This document shows, piece by piece, positions 9,535 to 19,453 of a DNA stretch of 64,000 bases. Numbering within the stretch: the first letter of the stretch is position 1; the number at the start of each line of letters is the position of its first letter. The notes below the pieces were generated by a model. The model did no database searches, was not told the origin of the DNA, and saw only the letters and a program-made list of their open reading frames with translations. Source of the DNA: Diplolepis rosae (Eukaryota; Arthropoda; Insecta; Hymenoptera; Diplolepididae); the NCBI GenBank assembly GCA_030998225.1, contig JAPYXD010000744.1, positions 1,178,001 to 1,242,000 of the forward strand, given 5' to 3'. The position numbers and the translations under genes are program-made.

Positions 9535-10656
9535 ACACTGAGAGACTTTTCGTTAGAGTAAATGATAAAGATGAATCAAAATTTAGTATAATATCGTTTC
9601 AAAATGGGGAAAGCCGAGGCTTTATTATACTTATTCATATTATCACATTGAAGTTTGATATAGTCATAACGGTATTTAATATATGAAGAAGATAAAGTAA
9701 TATTTTAAATACTAAATATTATGAATCTCTATTCGAGAAATTGAAAGTACAAGAAAATGATATTATAATTACTAAGTTGTCTAAAAATAATTTGAATAAG
9801 ATAAATAATGAATATCACATTTTGGAAAGCATGTTTGAGAAATTCATATTATGAATATGAACTTGCCAGAAACCTCACGACGCGCAGCAAAAATCAAAAC
9901 ATTAATTCTCGGTTTTTCATATAATTTGTTTGAGAATGTCGTCCGAGTACTTCCGACGTTATCCGAATAGCTTCGTAGACTCGAATCCAAGTCTGCCCAA
10001 CCCCCAACTCAGTAGTGGCTTATAAGCGACATTTATTTCGGAATATGGCAAGCGAGAATAGCCGAGGGGCTTTATGCGTTAGGAATGCGTTTAGTTAATG
10101 TAGGTATAGGTAGAGTTTAGGGGGTTCGAACCCAAAAGGCGATTCTGAAATTTAATTTCAAGCGTATGCGAATATAAACAGTGTGGCATTGTGTACTTAA
10201 ATATATGAACATAACTAAGGTATGATAATAATATTTGTGTATGTCTTTCCACTGAAACCTCCCCTCTTCTGAGTGCCCAAAGCTCTCCCCTCTATCTTCC
10301 TCTTGCTTCGCACACGTTAGAAAAAGACATCACAATCCATAACCCGGAGACGACGTCCCTTCTGAAGGTCAAACTTTTTGGTGGAGTGAGTGATTTTTCA
10401 TTTAGTGGTTTTCAGATTCACATATTCTTTGTTTCGCTTCGAAACATTGATATAGTAAATTTCAAATTCTCGTAGGTTTTATAGCAGTTAGTAAAACATA
10501 TATCCCATTTATTCAAACGAAAATATTAATTTCGCCGCTTGAAAACCACTATATTAATTTCTGATACGTAAACCCTGTTTGCCTCACTTTGAAACGATAT
10601 TATACTAAAATATGATTCACTTTTACGATTTATTCTAACGAAAAGTCTCTCAGTGT
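9535..10656 (+). mobile_element. Inverted-repeat element carrying a pol III-like module, copy 1
   Basis: The ends are ACACTGAGAGACTTTTCGTT (9535) and its inverted copy ending CAGTGT at 10656. The inversion extends inward to about 9610 and 10575 with TTTAGTATAATATCGTTTCA-type sequence. A partial second copy lies at 52250-53019 in the other orientation. Inside are CCGAGGGGCTTTATGCGTTAGG and GGGTTCGAACCC, spaced like RNA polymerase III A and B boxes. No transposase is encoded, so it is non-autonomous. It sits inside the mariner at 8735-11160 and is therefore younger. Confidence 0.8.
10059..10133 (+). promoter_or_regulatory. tRNA-like pol III module (A-box- and B-box-like)
   Basis: AGCCGAGGGGCTTTATGCG resembles the A box of tRNA-Ser/Leu type genes, and GGGTTCGAACCC at 10122-10133 is a near-consensus B box. 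Related modules occur at 52429-52515 (minus), 27145-27209 and 60170-60236. I could not fold a convincing full cloverleaf, so it is a promoter-like relic rather than a tRNA gene. Confidence 0.5.
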
Positions 10657-10884
10657 ATTTGAGAAAATGCGAAGTACGCAACTCCGGACTAATGGATAAT
10701 CACTATAACCAATAGTGGTTAACATTGCGGAGCATGTACTAAAGCTTCGTGACGAACAGACAAAATACAATCAAACACGACTGCAGTTCAGACAAATTCT
10801 TAAAATCACTAGTTTATAAGTGGTGCCCACTATTAAGTAAGTGGTTCATCACGGCACCTGCAATCAAGGCTAACCACGACCACA

Positions 10885-11105
10885 TTTGGTAAGCAAAAAG
10901 ATCCTCTTTCATCAAGACAATGCACAGGCACATAAACCAGTTAAAACGATGACCAAATTGACTGAATTGAAGTATGAATTGCTTCCCTACTCTCCATATT
11001 CTCCAGATTTGGCCCTTTATATAAAAAAGGCATCGAGCTTTTAGAAGCTCGTTGAAATAAGTATATCGAATTAAAAGGAACTTTGTTGAAGAATAAATGC
11101 AAATT
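10885..11105 (+). pseudogene. mariner transposase, C-terminal part (lineage 2)
   Basis: The frame KKILFHQDNAQAHKPVKTMT contains the second catalytic Asp (HQDNAQAH) and runs to ELLPYSPYSPDLAL. The third Asp, expected a few residues on, is missing because a deletion joins directly to GIELLEAR*NKYIELKGTLL, the normal end of the protein. One stop (TGA) interrupts that last part. Together with 8910-9480 this is one dead transposase. Confidence 0.85.
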
Positions 11106-11165
11106 TTCTCAAAAAAATGTTGGTTTATTATTCAGGCTCGGAATTTTTCAAACAATTTAGTATCA

Positions 11166-11735
11166 GGTAGAATCAAGGGGAAGGACTTGGCACTTGTTTG
11201 TTGAGAATTCTTACACATTATTTTTACTCTTTTTGAAAAGAATGAAAGCAAGTGCTAAAAACTATTTTGTGTCGTGTTTATGTATATAATGTAGAGTAAA
11301 AAATAAATATAGAAAGTAATATTGTTGTAGCAAAATGGCAGGGCAGTTTATTAAATATTAACGTATTTTTTCTTGGTTTTGCATAATTTTTCGATTATAA
11401 ATTTGATTCTTTTGTTTTTCACTTGATTTTTATATGTTCCGCGGGAAACTGTAGATGTAAGAAGTAGATTTCTCAATTGTAGAAGTCAATGACATTGATT
11501 TATTTAAAGATAGCACTGCAAAACTAAGAAAACATACATTAAACTTTAAAAATTTACGCCACCATTTTGCTACTAAAATATTACTTTCTGTGATGTCTTT
11601 TTACTCTACATTATATAAATGAACACAATACAAAAGAGTTTTTCAGCACTTGTTTTCATTCTTTTGTGAGAGAGTAAAAACAAAATGTAAAAAATTCTCG
11701 AAAAACGATTGCCTAGTCCTCTTAATACCAAGCTA
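11166..11735. mobile_element. Fold-back element with about 190-bp arms
   Basis: The left arm (about 11166-11370) and right arm (about 11530-11735) are diverged inverted copies: both contain TATAATGTAGAGTAAAAA, AAGTGCTRAAAAACT-like and GAAAGTAATATT with TAGCAAAATGG. The spacer is AT-rich. No coding. It starts right after the mariner at 8735-11160 ends, so the two insertions abut. Confidence 0.75.
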
Positions 11736-11794
11736 CACTGGAAAAGATGGATGCGAAAAATTCAACTAAAGACACATAGTCAAGTGAAAAGTAG

Positions 11795-12511
11795 TTAAGG
11801 GGGGAACCTGGTTTAGAGGGTAAAAAAAATCAATTTTTTGAAAGTCATCTCATTCGATTAGAAATGTATTCAGAAATATGTTTCCAAAATTTCAGAGTCA
11901 AATTCAAAATCGTTTCGCAGATAAGGCCTCTGAGAGACCGTGCGCTCAGAAGACAATTAACTTTTGGAAAAAACTTTGAACGCGAGTTTCTCCAAACAGC
12001 GTTTTCCTGCACTGCGTACACGATTAAGAATGTTGTAATTGCCCCATTATTATAAGTGATAGCTCTTTTTAGAGCTGAAAGTGTAAGCTTCTATGAGAAT
12101 CTAAAAAACCATTTTTTGTTAATTATCTCAAAATTTCGTCAGTAAAACGAGATTTTTTTTTTAAACTCTCATAAAATTTGCAATTTTTAACATTTCAATA
12201 AATTTCTCAGGTTTAAATAGAAGATAAACTCCTAAAGTGCAAAAAAAAATTTGGTTTTAATGTTTCAGATAAAAAGGACGATCGCTATCATGTACGCAGT
12301 GGAGAATCTCCAAGCGAGTAGTGCCCCAAACAAATACGAATTTTTATTGCTAAACATTATCGAATAAAATAAAAATAAATCTTTTCTGCAAGATTTGTGT
12401 ATTTATGACCTACTTCAACAGTACTTGAAACATTTCATAAGTTAAGCAGCCTAAAGAACTGTGCCGAATATCATGCAATTTTCGGCGTTCTAAACCAGGT
12501 TCCCCCCTTAA
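11795..12511. mobile_element. TTAA-flanked MITE, piggyBac-like (GGGGGGAACCTGG ends)
   Basis: TTAA at 11795-11798 is followed by GGGGGGAACCTGGTTTAGA; the exact inverted copy TCTAAACCAGGTTCCCCCC is followed by TTAA at 12508-12511. A TTAA duplication with GG-starting terminal repeats is the hallmark of the piggyBac superfamily. The 700-bp interior is AT-rich, holds no transposase and no long frame, so the element is non-autonomous. Confidence 0.85.
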
Positions 12512-12692
12512 TTTAACTATTAGGTGCGCCACTAAGTTTCCGCTGTTTATCAATAGATGGCTCCAGAAGTAAGTGCTGGTCGATTTTGACAAGTCCAAAA
12601 CGTCACAAACCAACCTTAGACATATGGCAAACAAACCGTTTTGACGCATTAGTGATTGTGTTTTGGCGACATATACTTTTGGTTGTGTGGAA

Positions 12693-13895
12693 ATGTCTGA
12701 TTTTGTCCCAAATAATCGTCATTTTCAGGAAGTGTTGATTTTCTTCTTTCATTCGAGGAAAACGGCGGGTGAAGCGCATCGAGAGATCTAAGAAGTTTAC
12801 GGAGATGCTGCTCTAAGTGAAACAACGTGCCGTGATTGGTTCCGTCGCTTCAAAGACGGTGATTTCAATGTTGACGACCGTCCGCGTGAAGGGAGGCCAA
12901 AAACCTCCGAAGACGCTGAATTGGAGGCATTGCTCGATGAGGATCCGTGCCAAACGTGCATTAGGAGTTACCCGCCAAACCATTTCCAAGCGATTGCATG
13001 CGTTGGGCATGACGTTTCCAGTGCCCCCAGATCGTGCATGGAATTTACCCCCTCCACTCTATCAGTTTATTACAAAAAAAACAATTTGTTAAATATAATT
13101 TGCGGATATTTTTGAATTATATTACTTTTTCAAGTTGTTCTTTAATTATATTTGAAATTTTGTCCAAATTATAGTTGAAAAATTGCTTTTTTTCAATTGA
13201 ATGTCAAAATGGAGGGGGTAAATTCCATCTATGATCTGGGAGCACTGTCAAAAACAAGGAATTTGAGTTCCTTATGATTTGAAGCCAAGGGATGATGAGC
13301 GTCGTTTTTTTTGCCTGTGGATAACTGCTTCAGCGGCAAAAAAGGAAGGGTTTTCTTCATTGCATCGTCACGCGTGATGAAAAATGGATTCATTACAGCA
13401 ACCCAAAGAGAAGAAAGTCATGGGGACTGTCCTGTAATGCTTCTACGTCGTCGGCTCGGTCGAATATTCACGCTGCGAAGGTTATGCTGTGTATTTGGTG
13501 GAACCAGGTCGGTTTTATTTATTATGAGCTGTTCAAAACCGAACGAAACCATCACTGGGGAACGGTATTGAACGCAATTGATGCGTTTGAGCCAAGCACT
13601 GCGCGAAAAACGGCCAAATGTTGCCAAACCCCTTAAAACCTACCTGGAAACGCTTAAATAGGAAGTCCTACCCCACCCGCCGTATTCCCCAGATATTGCG
13701 CTGTCCGATTATTTCTTGTTCCGGTCGATGGCACATGGTCTGGCTGATCAGCAGTTCCGCTCAAATGAAGACATGGAAAAATGGCTTGATTCGTGGATAG
13801 CCTCAAAAGATGAACACTTTTATCGTAACGGTATTCGAGCTCCACCAGAAAGATGGGCAAAATTTGTAGCTAACGATAGGGAATACTTTGAATGA
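12693..13895 (+). pseudogene. mariner transposase, broken (lineage 3)
   Basis: From the ATG at 12693 the frame reads MSDFVPNNRHFQEVLIFFFH and, after one stop, LSETTCRDWFRRFKDGDF, DDRPREGRP, the N-terminal helix-turn-helix pair. The MITE at 13019-13247 cuts it after HALGM. Beyond it come QKQGI, VTGDEKWIHYSNPKRR with the first catalytic Asp, KPNETITGERYRTQL, and PHPPYSPDIALSDYFLFRSM with the third. The second Asp block (HDNARPH in relatives) is missing: REKRP runs straight into NVAKPLKTYLETL. The protein ends NDREYFE at 13893. Frameshifts near 13410 and a stop near 13660 add to the damage. Confidence 0.9.
13019..13247. mobile_element. 229-bp MITE nested in mariner transposase
   Basis: Ends CAGTGCCCCCAGATCGTGCA and, inverted, CAGTGCTCCCAGATCATAGA, each followed by TGGAATTTACCCCCTCCA. 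The interior is AT-rich. The transposase frame lines up on either side if the MITE plus one copy of TC is removed, suggesting a 2-bp TC duplication. Confidence 0.9.
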
Positions 13896-13970
13896 TTCAT
13901 TTGTAACCATTTTCTCACAATAAAGTTGCATTTTCATAAAAAAAACAGCGGGAACTTAGTTGCGCACCTA

Positions 13971-14319
13971 TTACTTTCTTAATTAAATTAAGCGTTATTC
14001 CTTAGTGAATAATAGAAATTTTTTACTATTAAAAGTAAACAGTTAAAATTACTATTGTAGTAGTTGAATCGATAAAATCAGTTTAGTAGTAGATCTGATT
14101 GTGTCGTTATAGTAACAATAACTAAATATGTTATAAACAATAACTACTGTCATAATCTGAATCAGCGGAATTCCGCTGATTATCAGCTATAAGCATATAT
14201 ATGCTGATGAATTAGTGAAATTAAACTGATTTATTAGCGTATATACTCTGATTATAATCAGTGGTATACTTATCGCTAATTCAGATTTTGAGAGTAAATA
14301 ACTGAATAAGAGTATTATT
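13971..14319. other. AT-rich spacer
   Basis: Contains several short CTGAT/ATCAG words in both orientations between 14150 and 14290 but no extended inverted repeat and no coding signal. Confidence 0.5.
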
Positions 14320-15655
14320 TTTTACATTCTCATCATGGATGAGAAGGTATTGGTTTTATGTGAAAAATGACTTTCGAAATTTTCATCAAATCTTTACGTT
14401 TTGAGACCCCCTGAGTCAGAAAAAATGGTTTTTACGAAAGTGTCTGTCTGTCTGTCTGTCTGTAGGTCGTGTGCGGCATAACTCTCGATAGAATTATCAG
14501 ATTGAATTGAGCTTTGGTACACTTTATCGGAGCCGAAAAAGTAAGAACAAGTTCGTTAACCAGCCACATCCAATCAAAATTGAGGGATTGAGCACTACTT
14601 TTGTGTTTTTGAAAATAATTTTTTGAAAAAATCAAAAATTTCAGTACTGGTTTTAGATAGTGCTCATAAATCTCTAAAAATTATCCTAATAACATTTTTC
14701 GATTAAATCAAAATTAGAAATGTTACAGCATATTCAAATTCGAAAAAAGTCAATATCAAAATTCCATTTTCCAGTTAAATTATATGAGATACGAAAAAAC
14801 GTTATGATACAATATTATTAAATAAATAAAGACCTACAAATTTGAATTGTAACATTTTTTCATAAGATGCATATTTTTCTTTTTAATTAAAAAAAAACTA
14901 TTGAAAATCCAAAATTCAATTTTTTAACAATAATATTCGAAATACGAAAAAAACGTAAGAATACAAAGTTATTCGTTTCAAAAAGATCTACAAATTTTGT
15001 CTCACACAGTTTCTGATAAAACATATATTTTTCGTTTCAATTCCAAACAATACGATTAAAATTCAAAAATTCCATTTTTTAGACAAAATATATGAGATAC
15101 ATAAAAAACGTTTAGATGGAAAATTGTTTGCCTAAATGAGGTCTACAAATTCTCATTAAGACATTTCGGGACAGGATGTATATTTTATGTTTTGATTTTT
15201 AATATTAAATAAATTCGATTTTTTTCACCAAAATAGGTGAGATACGAAATAAGCGTTGTTCTGCAAAATCGTTTCCTTAAATAAAGTCTACGATTGTTTT
15301 TCCTTTTTGAGAGATTTGGAAGAAAATAAATTATTTTAATCATGTTATTTATTAAAAAGTTACTGAAATGTATACAGAAAATCGAGCGCGAAGCGCGAGC
15401 GCCATTATGAGAATGTGTTCCTTAAGGCTGATAGAGCCTTAAGTAAATTAAATTTCCTGTTTCACTTAATTTCAAAAATAAATTGAGTGACTTTGAGGAA
15501 ATGTGTAATTCACATCATCTGTAATATTATTATAAAATTGGTTTGAGCTTCATTATCAAATTATAATAAATAAACTTGAATGTATGTGAAGAGCACAAGA
15601 CCGAGCGCGAAGCGCGCGATGAGAATGTGCCCGCGAAGCGAGCAGATTTTTTTTA
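14320..15655 (+). repeat. Long dispersed repeat ending in GCGAAGCGC-rich DNA, copy 1
   Basis: Closely matched by 31553-32812 (same strand) and in part by 56430-57010 (minus). Landmarks: ACATTCTCATCATGGATGAG near the start, GAGACCCCCTGAGT, a (GTCT)n run at 14440-14463, CGTGTGCGGCATAACTCTCG, AAGTTCGTTAACCAGCCACA, then AT-rich blocks each with GAGATACRAAAAAACG, and finally GAAAATCGAGCGCGAAGCGC, CCTTAAGGCTGATAGAGCC and GCCCGCGAAGCGAGCAGATT. This copy has an extra AT-rich stretch at about 15205-15375 absent from copy 2. No coding region; class unknown. Confidence 0.85.
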
Positions 15656-16398
15656 ATGGCACTGCTTTCGTTATGATTACTTATTCACTTCAATTGACAG
15701 ATCCGGTAGCACACCGAAAAATAACTGGGTCAGATAAACCTAGTTGATTGGTTGATTAGCCGTATTACTAGTTTTTTGGTTAAATCAACAAAAAATATAG
15801 TTGTATTTACAAATTTCTTTGTCAGTTTTACTAGAATTCAACTAATAATTCAAGTTTTTTTAGTGTAAACAAGGAGTAGAAGTTACATGAATAAAAAGAG
15901 ATGAATGCAAATAATGGATATTGCTTGCAATAATTATGTACTTTGCGGAGTTTGCTTACATGTTAAATGATACTGGTAAAGCATATAACTACTTCTTCTT
16001 ATGAAACTCTATAATATGTTATTTAGTTTATTATGTAAAAATGAATTGAAAGTTGGGAAATCACTCGGTAAATTTTACATTGGACAGGAGGTGGATTTAA
16101 ACTACTCTCGAGGGGTCAATGTCGCACGGATTTGCAGATTGCACGACAAAACAGATACGATGAAGAACGATTAATCAATGCTATGTTGACCCCACTTGGA
16201 AACGAGGGCTGAAGCCTCTGTATTATTGATAAAAACCGCCTACGGGATATGCTCATATACTTAAAATAATAATTTAAGGCCGTGAAACACTTACCTGATT
16301 CCTACTTTACCGGCATATCTTTGCTTGTAAACTCGTGCTGGTATCGAAAAAAAAGTGTTATATTTACTTGGATTTTGGATAAAATCTACATTTCATCC
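15656..16398. other. AT-rich spacer with a possible small MITE at 15712-15872
   Basis: ACACCGAAAAATAACTGG near 15712 and TTTTTTTAGTGT ending near 15866 look like a short inverted repeat of the ACAC-start class common in this window. The rest shows no repeat copy or frame I can identify. Confidence 0.4.
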
Positions 16399-16400
16399 TA

Positions 16401-17430
16401 TTGGGTTGTCCCAGAAGTAATTGCCGATTTTTTCTTAAAAATTAAACACATTTTTTTAAATACAAGGAATGAACTTTAATCAATGATATATTTAGCACTT
16501 TGTTCAATGACCTTTTGACATCTTTCTGGTAACTTCATGATTCCACGCTCATAGAACTTCTGGTCTTTATCGGCAAAAAAGTGAACCAAGTGCGATTTCA
16601 CAGCTTTATCATCATTGAAAGTTTTACCATTCGAGGAGTTCTGCAAAGATCGAAATAAATAGTATTCTAATGGTGCAAAGTCAGGGCTATATGGTGGATG
16701 TAACATCACTTCCCAACCAAACCTTAATAATTTTTGGCTAGTGGCTAAAGAAATGTGTGGTGTAGAGTTGTCATGCTGAAAAATTACACCTTCACAATTG
16801 ACCAATTTTGGCCGTTTTTCATTAAACGCTGCATTCAATTTGTTCAGCTGACGACAGTAGACATCCGAATTAATTGTTTCGTTCCTTGGAAGCAGCTCAA
16901 AAAATACCATACCTTTCCAATCCCACCAAACAGACAGCATAATCTTATTTTCATGCAATTCAGCTTTCGATGTTGTTTGTGGTGGTTCATCACGCTTGGA
17001 CCATGATCGTTTCCGAACGATGTTATTCTAAACAATCAATTTTTCATCACCAGTAATAATTCATTTAAAAAAAGGATCGAATTCATTTCGTTTAAGATGC
17101 AAATCACAAGCGTTCATGCGTTTCATTAAATGAATTTCTTTCAATTCATGTGGAATCCAAATATCAAGTTTTTTAACGAGTCCAAGACGTTGTATATGAA
17201 GGTCGATTGTTGATTTTGGTATTTTTAAAATTTTTTCAACCTCTCGCACAGTTACATGACGATCCGATTCGATTATAGTTTCCTTTACGGATATAAAAAA
17301 GAAAAATATGACGAGAATGACAGCTAACAAATTCCAGAAGGAAAAAATCATGGCATTGAAAGAAGCCATTTAAAAAGATGGTCAAAGACATCTATATGTG
17401 AAATCGGCAGTTACTTCTGGGACAACCCAA
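16401..17430 (-). mobile_element. mariner element, minus orientation (lineage 4)
   Basis: The ends TTGGGTTGTCCCAGAAGTAA (16401) and its inverted copy ending at 17430 match over the full 20 bases and continue with (T/C)TGCCGATTT. TA flanks both ends (16399-16400 and 17431-17432). It carries a transposase pseudogene on the minus strand. A fragment of the same lineage lies at 22636-23097. Confidence 0.95.
16476..17369 (-). pseudogene. mariner transposase (lineage 4), third catalytic residue changed
   Basis: Read from 17369 downward: a broken N-terminus in which most of the first helix-turn-helix is deleted, IIESDRHVTVREVEKILKIP, KKLDIWIPHELKEIHL, then with a frame change IITGDEKLIV and a stop before NNIVRKRSW. 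The long frame 16958-16476 has IMLSVWWDWKGMVFFELLP, GVIFQHDNSTPH with the second Asp, and PPYSPDFAPLEYYLF. In mariner the residue before YYLF/YHLF is the third Asp; here it is Glu, 34 residues after the Asp-containing HDN. Comparison with 22784-23097 shows what the N-terminus looked like. Stop, frame change and N-terminal deletion make it inactive. Confidence 0.9.
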
Positions 17431-17432
17431 TA

Positions 17433-17630
17433 GAGCTCAAATAATATAACATAGGATAATAATGTAAAATCTGTATACACAGAAAAAAAATCTCTCTCTC
17501 GGGTACTTTCTCATTGCACGCTTCGCGCTCCGTCATTTTTAGACTTCGCGCTTCACGCTTGATCTCATATGTCCTATAAGCAATGCATAATTAAGTTGAG
17601 TACACGGAAAGAAGTGGTGCAGATCAAGTG
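17433..17630. other. Spacer with GCTTCGCGCTC words
   Basis: Holds GCACGCTTCGCGCTCCGTCA and CTTCGCGCTTCACGCTTGAT, short relics of the GCGAAGCGC repeat seen at 14320-15655 on the other strand. Nothing coding. Confidence 0.45.
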
Positions 17631-17635
17631 TTATT

Positions 17636-18030
17636 ATTGTTATAGTCAGCAGTCCTGGGACTGGTTTGATGCAGTTTTCCATCCGTTCCTATCCTGAGCG
17701 AGTCATTTCATATCGTGTTGATGATATATACATTGTAAATGAACCATCACTTAAGCGTTCAAAATTTCGATATTTTAATATTTCAAACTTATTCACTCAA
17801 TAAAAACCTTGAGCATAGGAAACCACATGAGAAACCAAACAGGAAACTAGATATACATGATCTGGGCTCAAATCTGTTCCTAATATAGATTCCCACATCG
17901 TTATGACTTTGACTTTGGTTGAAAAACAGAGAACTGAATTTCTTCAACAAAAGTTGGTTGCTCACATCATCGGTGGTTTGCCATTGCCTTCTGCTGATTG
18001 CTATGATGTTACTAGCGGAGAAAAGCTGAA
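17636..18030 (+). repeat. SINE-like dispersed repeat, uninterrupted copy
   Basis: Contains AGTCAGCAGTCCTGGGACTG, CAGTTTTCCATCCGTTCCTA and TCCTGAGCGAGTCATTT, then about 290 bp more that match 41137-41430 (GAAACTAGATATACATGATC, TTGACTTTGGTTGAAAAACA, ATCGGTGGTTTGCCATTGCC). The second copy (39748-41430) is broken by two TTAA elements exactly where this copy reads CATCACTTAAGCG (about 17747-17759). From memory, the CAGTCCTGGGACTGGTTTGATGCAG core recurs in short repeats of various insects; that was not checked here. Confidence 0.7.
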
Positions 18031-19220
18031 AATAATGGCTGTAATTTAAGAGGGGTGAGGGGTGAGGAAGCTATGGCGGTCAGAGTGGTGTAATGGAATG
18101 TTTGGGATGTCTGACTTGTAGTTTTTTTGTTAAAAATTCAAATATATCGATTCACGTGGGTGTTTTGAACCGAGTGGACTCCTTAGATCATTGTTTACAT
18201 CAAGAAACAGTTCCAAAACTAATGAAGACATGTGGCTTTATCCAACAAAAATTTTTTTATGTTTTCCTGAGTGGTTTTTATTGTTTAGAAACTCTTGTTC
18301 TGTACCGAGTAAAGAAGTTCAAAATCGCTTGAGAAATGCTGATTTTCACGAGTGGACGGAAACGTTTATTTTTAAAAACCAAAAATTCTAATATTCGGAA
18401 AGTTCATTTGCTGTTGTTATTGTCACCAGCGTCTATAATATTATAACTTAGTTAAAAAATCTTTTACACTTCTTGGATTAACTAAGTTAAATTTATTTTA
18501 GCTGGAATTAACTGAAATTCTAATTCGTTAATACAGTCAAATATTGTAAATGTGATATTAAACATTACTGTTTTTATAACAAGGCAATAATCAAGGCGGC
18601 ACAATAGTGTTTATATTCTATTGTGAAATAGTACTAAAACCAGTTGTACTTGACGAAAGGGTCTGTAATCTGAACCTGCTGGCTACTAGTAAATAAGCGC
18701 TGGAGTGCCAAAGGGGATAATGTCGAGAGGGTTGATAAAATTAATTGACCGTAAAACATGGGCTCACACTCATCAGCTAGGACACTGCAGAACAATAATG
18801 GTCATAGTGCATCCTTTTATGCGTCTATTCCACACATTTTCCAAAAATTCAATTATGCTAAAATATATTTACTTCAAATTCTGATCGTTTAGATTCATAC
18901 GTTTTATTTATTCAATATTCTTTGAACCAGAAATATAAATTGAAATCAGTATTTTTATCAATAAAAAGTATTTAATCTGGATATGGAAAAGAAAAAATTA
19001 TATTGACAGGATATTTAATTTAAAGTTGAACCGAAAAAATATTTGATTGATTCAACTATCACAACAAGATAATTTATTTTGATCAACAAACATTGAATTG
19101 ATTCGACTAAATTCTCAAACATTCATCTCAACATTCTCACATGTTACATTAGAATTCGGCCCATATCAAATTACCTTAATTTCTGATATGCTGTAGTTCA
19201 TGAGATTCCAAAGAAAAAAT
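18031..19220. other. AT-rich spacer, no gene recognised
   Basis: No protein-like frame. A short hairpin ACAATAGTGTTTATATTCTATTGTG lies in pieces near 18600-18626 and TTGATTCAACTAT-type words near 19040-19110 recall those around 62700-62830. Confidence 0.45.
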
Positions 19221-19453
19221 ACTAATGGTATAATTGTCTCCTATGGATAGTTTTCTCAAAAAATGACTTTCTTTTTTGTAACATTTCCTTGAGTGTGAGT
19301 GAGAAAGGCATTCATTGAAGAGAGATGGATTGTAAGGGTTTTTACATGAAATACCTGATTTTTATTTTTAATAATTGTCTTTCTCCTTCAAACGTACGGA
19401 AATATTATGTAAAAGAACGTCATTTTTTGAGAAAACTGTCCATATCCATTAGT
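19221..19453. mobile_element. Small fold-back element
   Basis: ACTAATGG..TATGGATAGTTTTCTC and AAAAAATGACTTTCTTTT on the left (19221-19290) are mirrored by AGAACGTCATTTTTTGAGAA and CTGTCCATATCCATTAGT on the right (19390-19453). The spacer is about 100 bp. The 92-codon frame overlapping it (19325-19603) is not protein-like. Confidence 0.7.

Larger units (their letters stand above)
8735..11160 (+). mobile_element. mariner element with terminal repeats and TA duplication, split by a nested element
   Basis: The left end CTAAGCAGTTTGAAAAGTCC (8735) and the right end, read on the minus strand CTAAATTGTTTGAAAAATTC (ending 11160), are imperfect inverted repeats that both continue CCGAGCCT or near it. 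TA flanks both sides (8733-8734 and 11161-11162), the mariner target duplication. Transposase remnants lie at 8910-9480 and 10885-11105. The middle holds a nested inverted-repeat element (9535-10656) and about 200 bp of unexplained flank. Confidence 0.85.
12521..13970 (+). mobile_element. mariner element with terminal repeats and TA duplication (lineage 3)
   Basis: Left end TAGGTGCGCCACTAAGTTTC, right end (minus strand) TAGGTGCGCAACTAAGTTCC; both continue CGCTGTTT. TA dinucleotides at 12521-12522 and 13969-13970 form the target duplication. It carries a nearly full-length but dead transposase (12693-13895) and a nested 229-bp MITE at 13019-13247. Confidence 0.9.
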
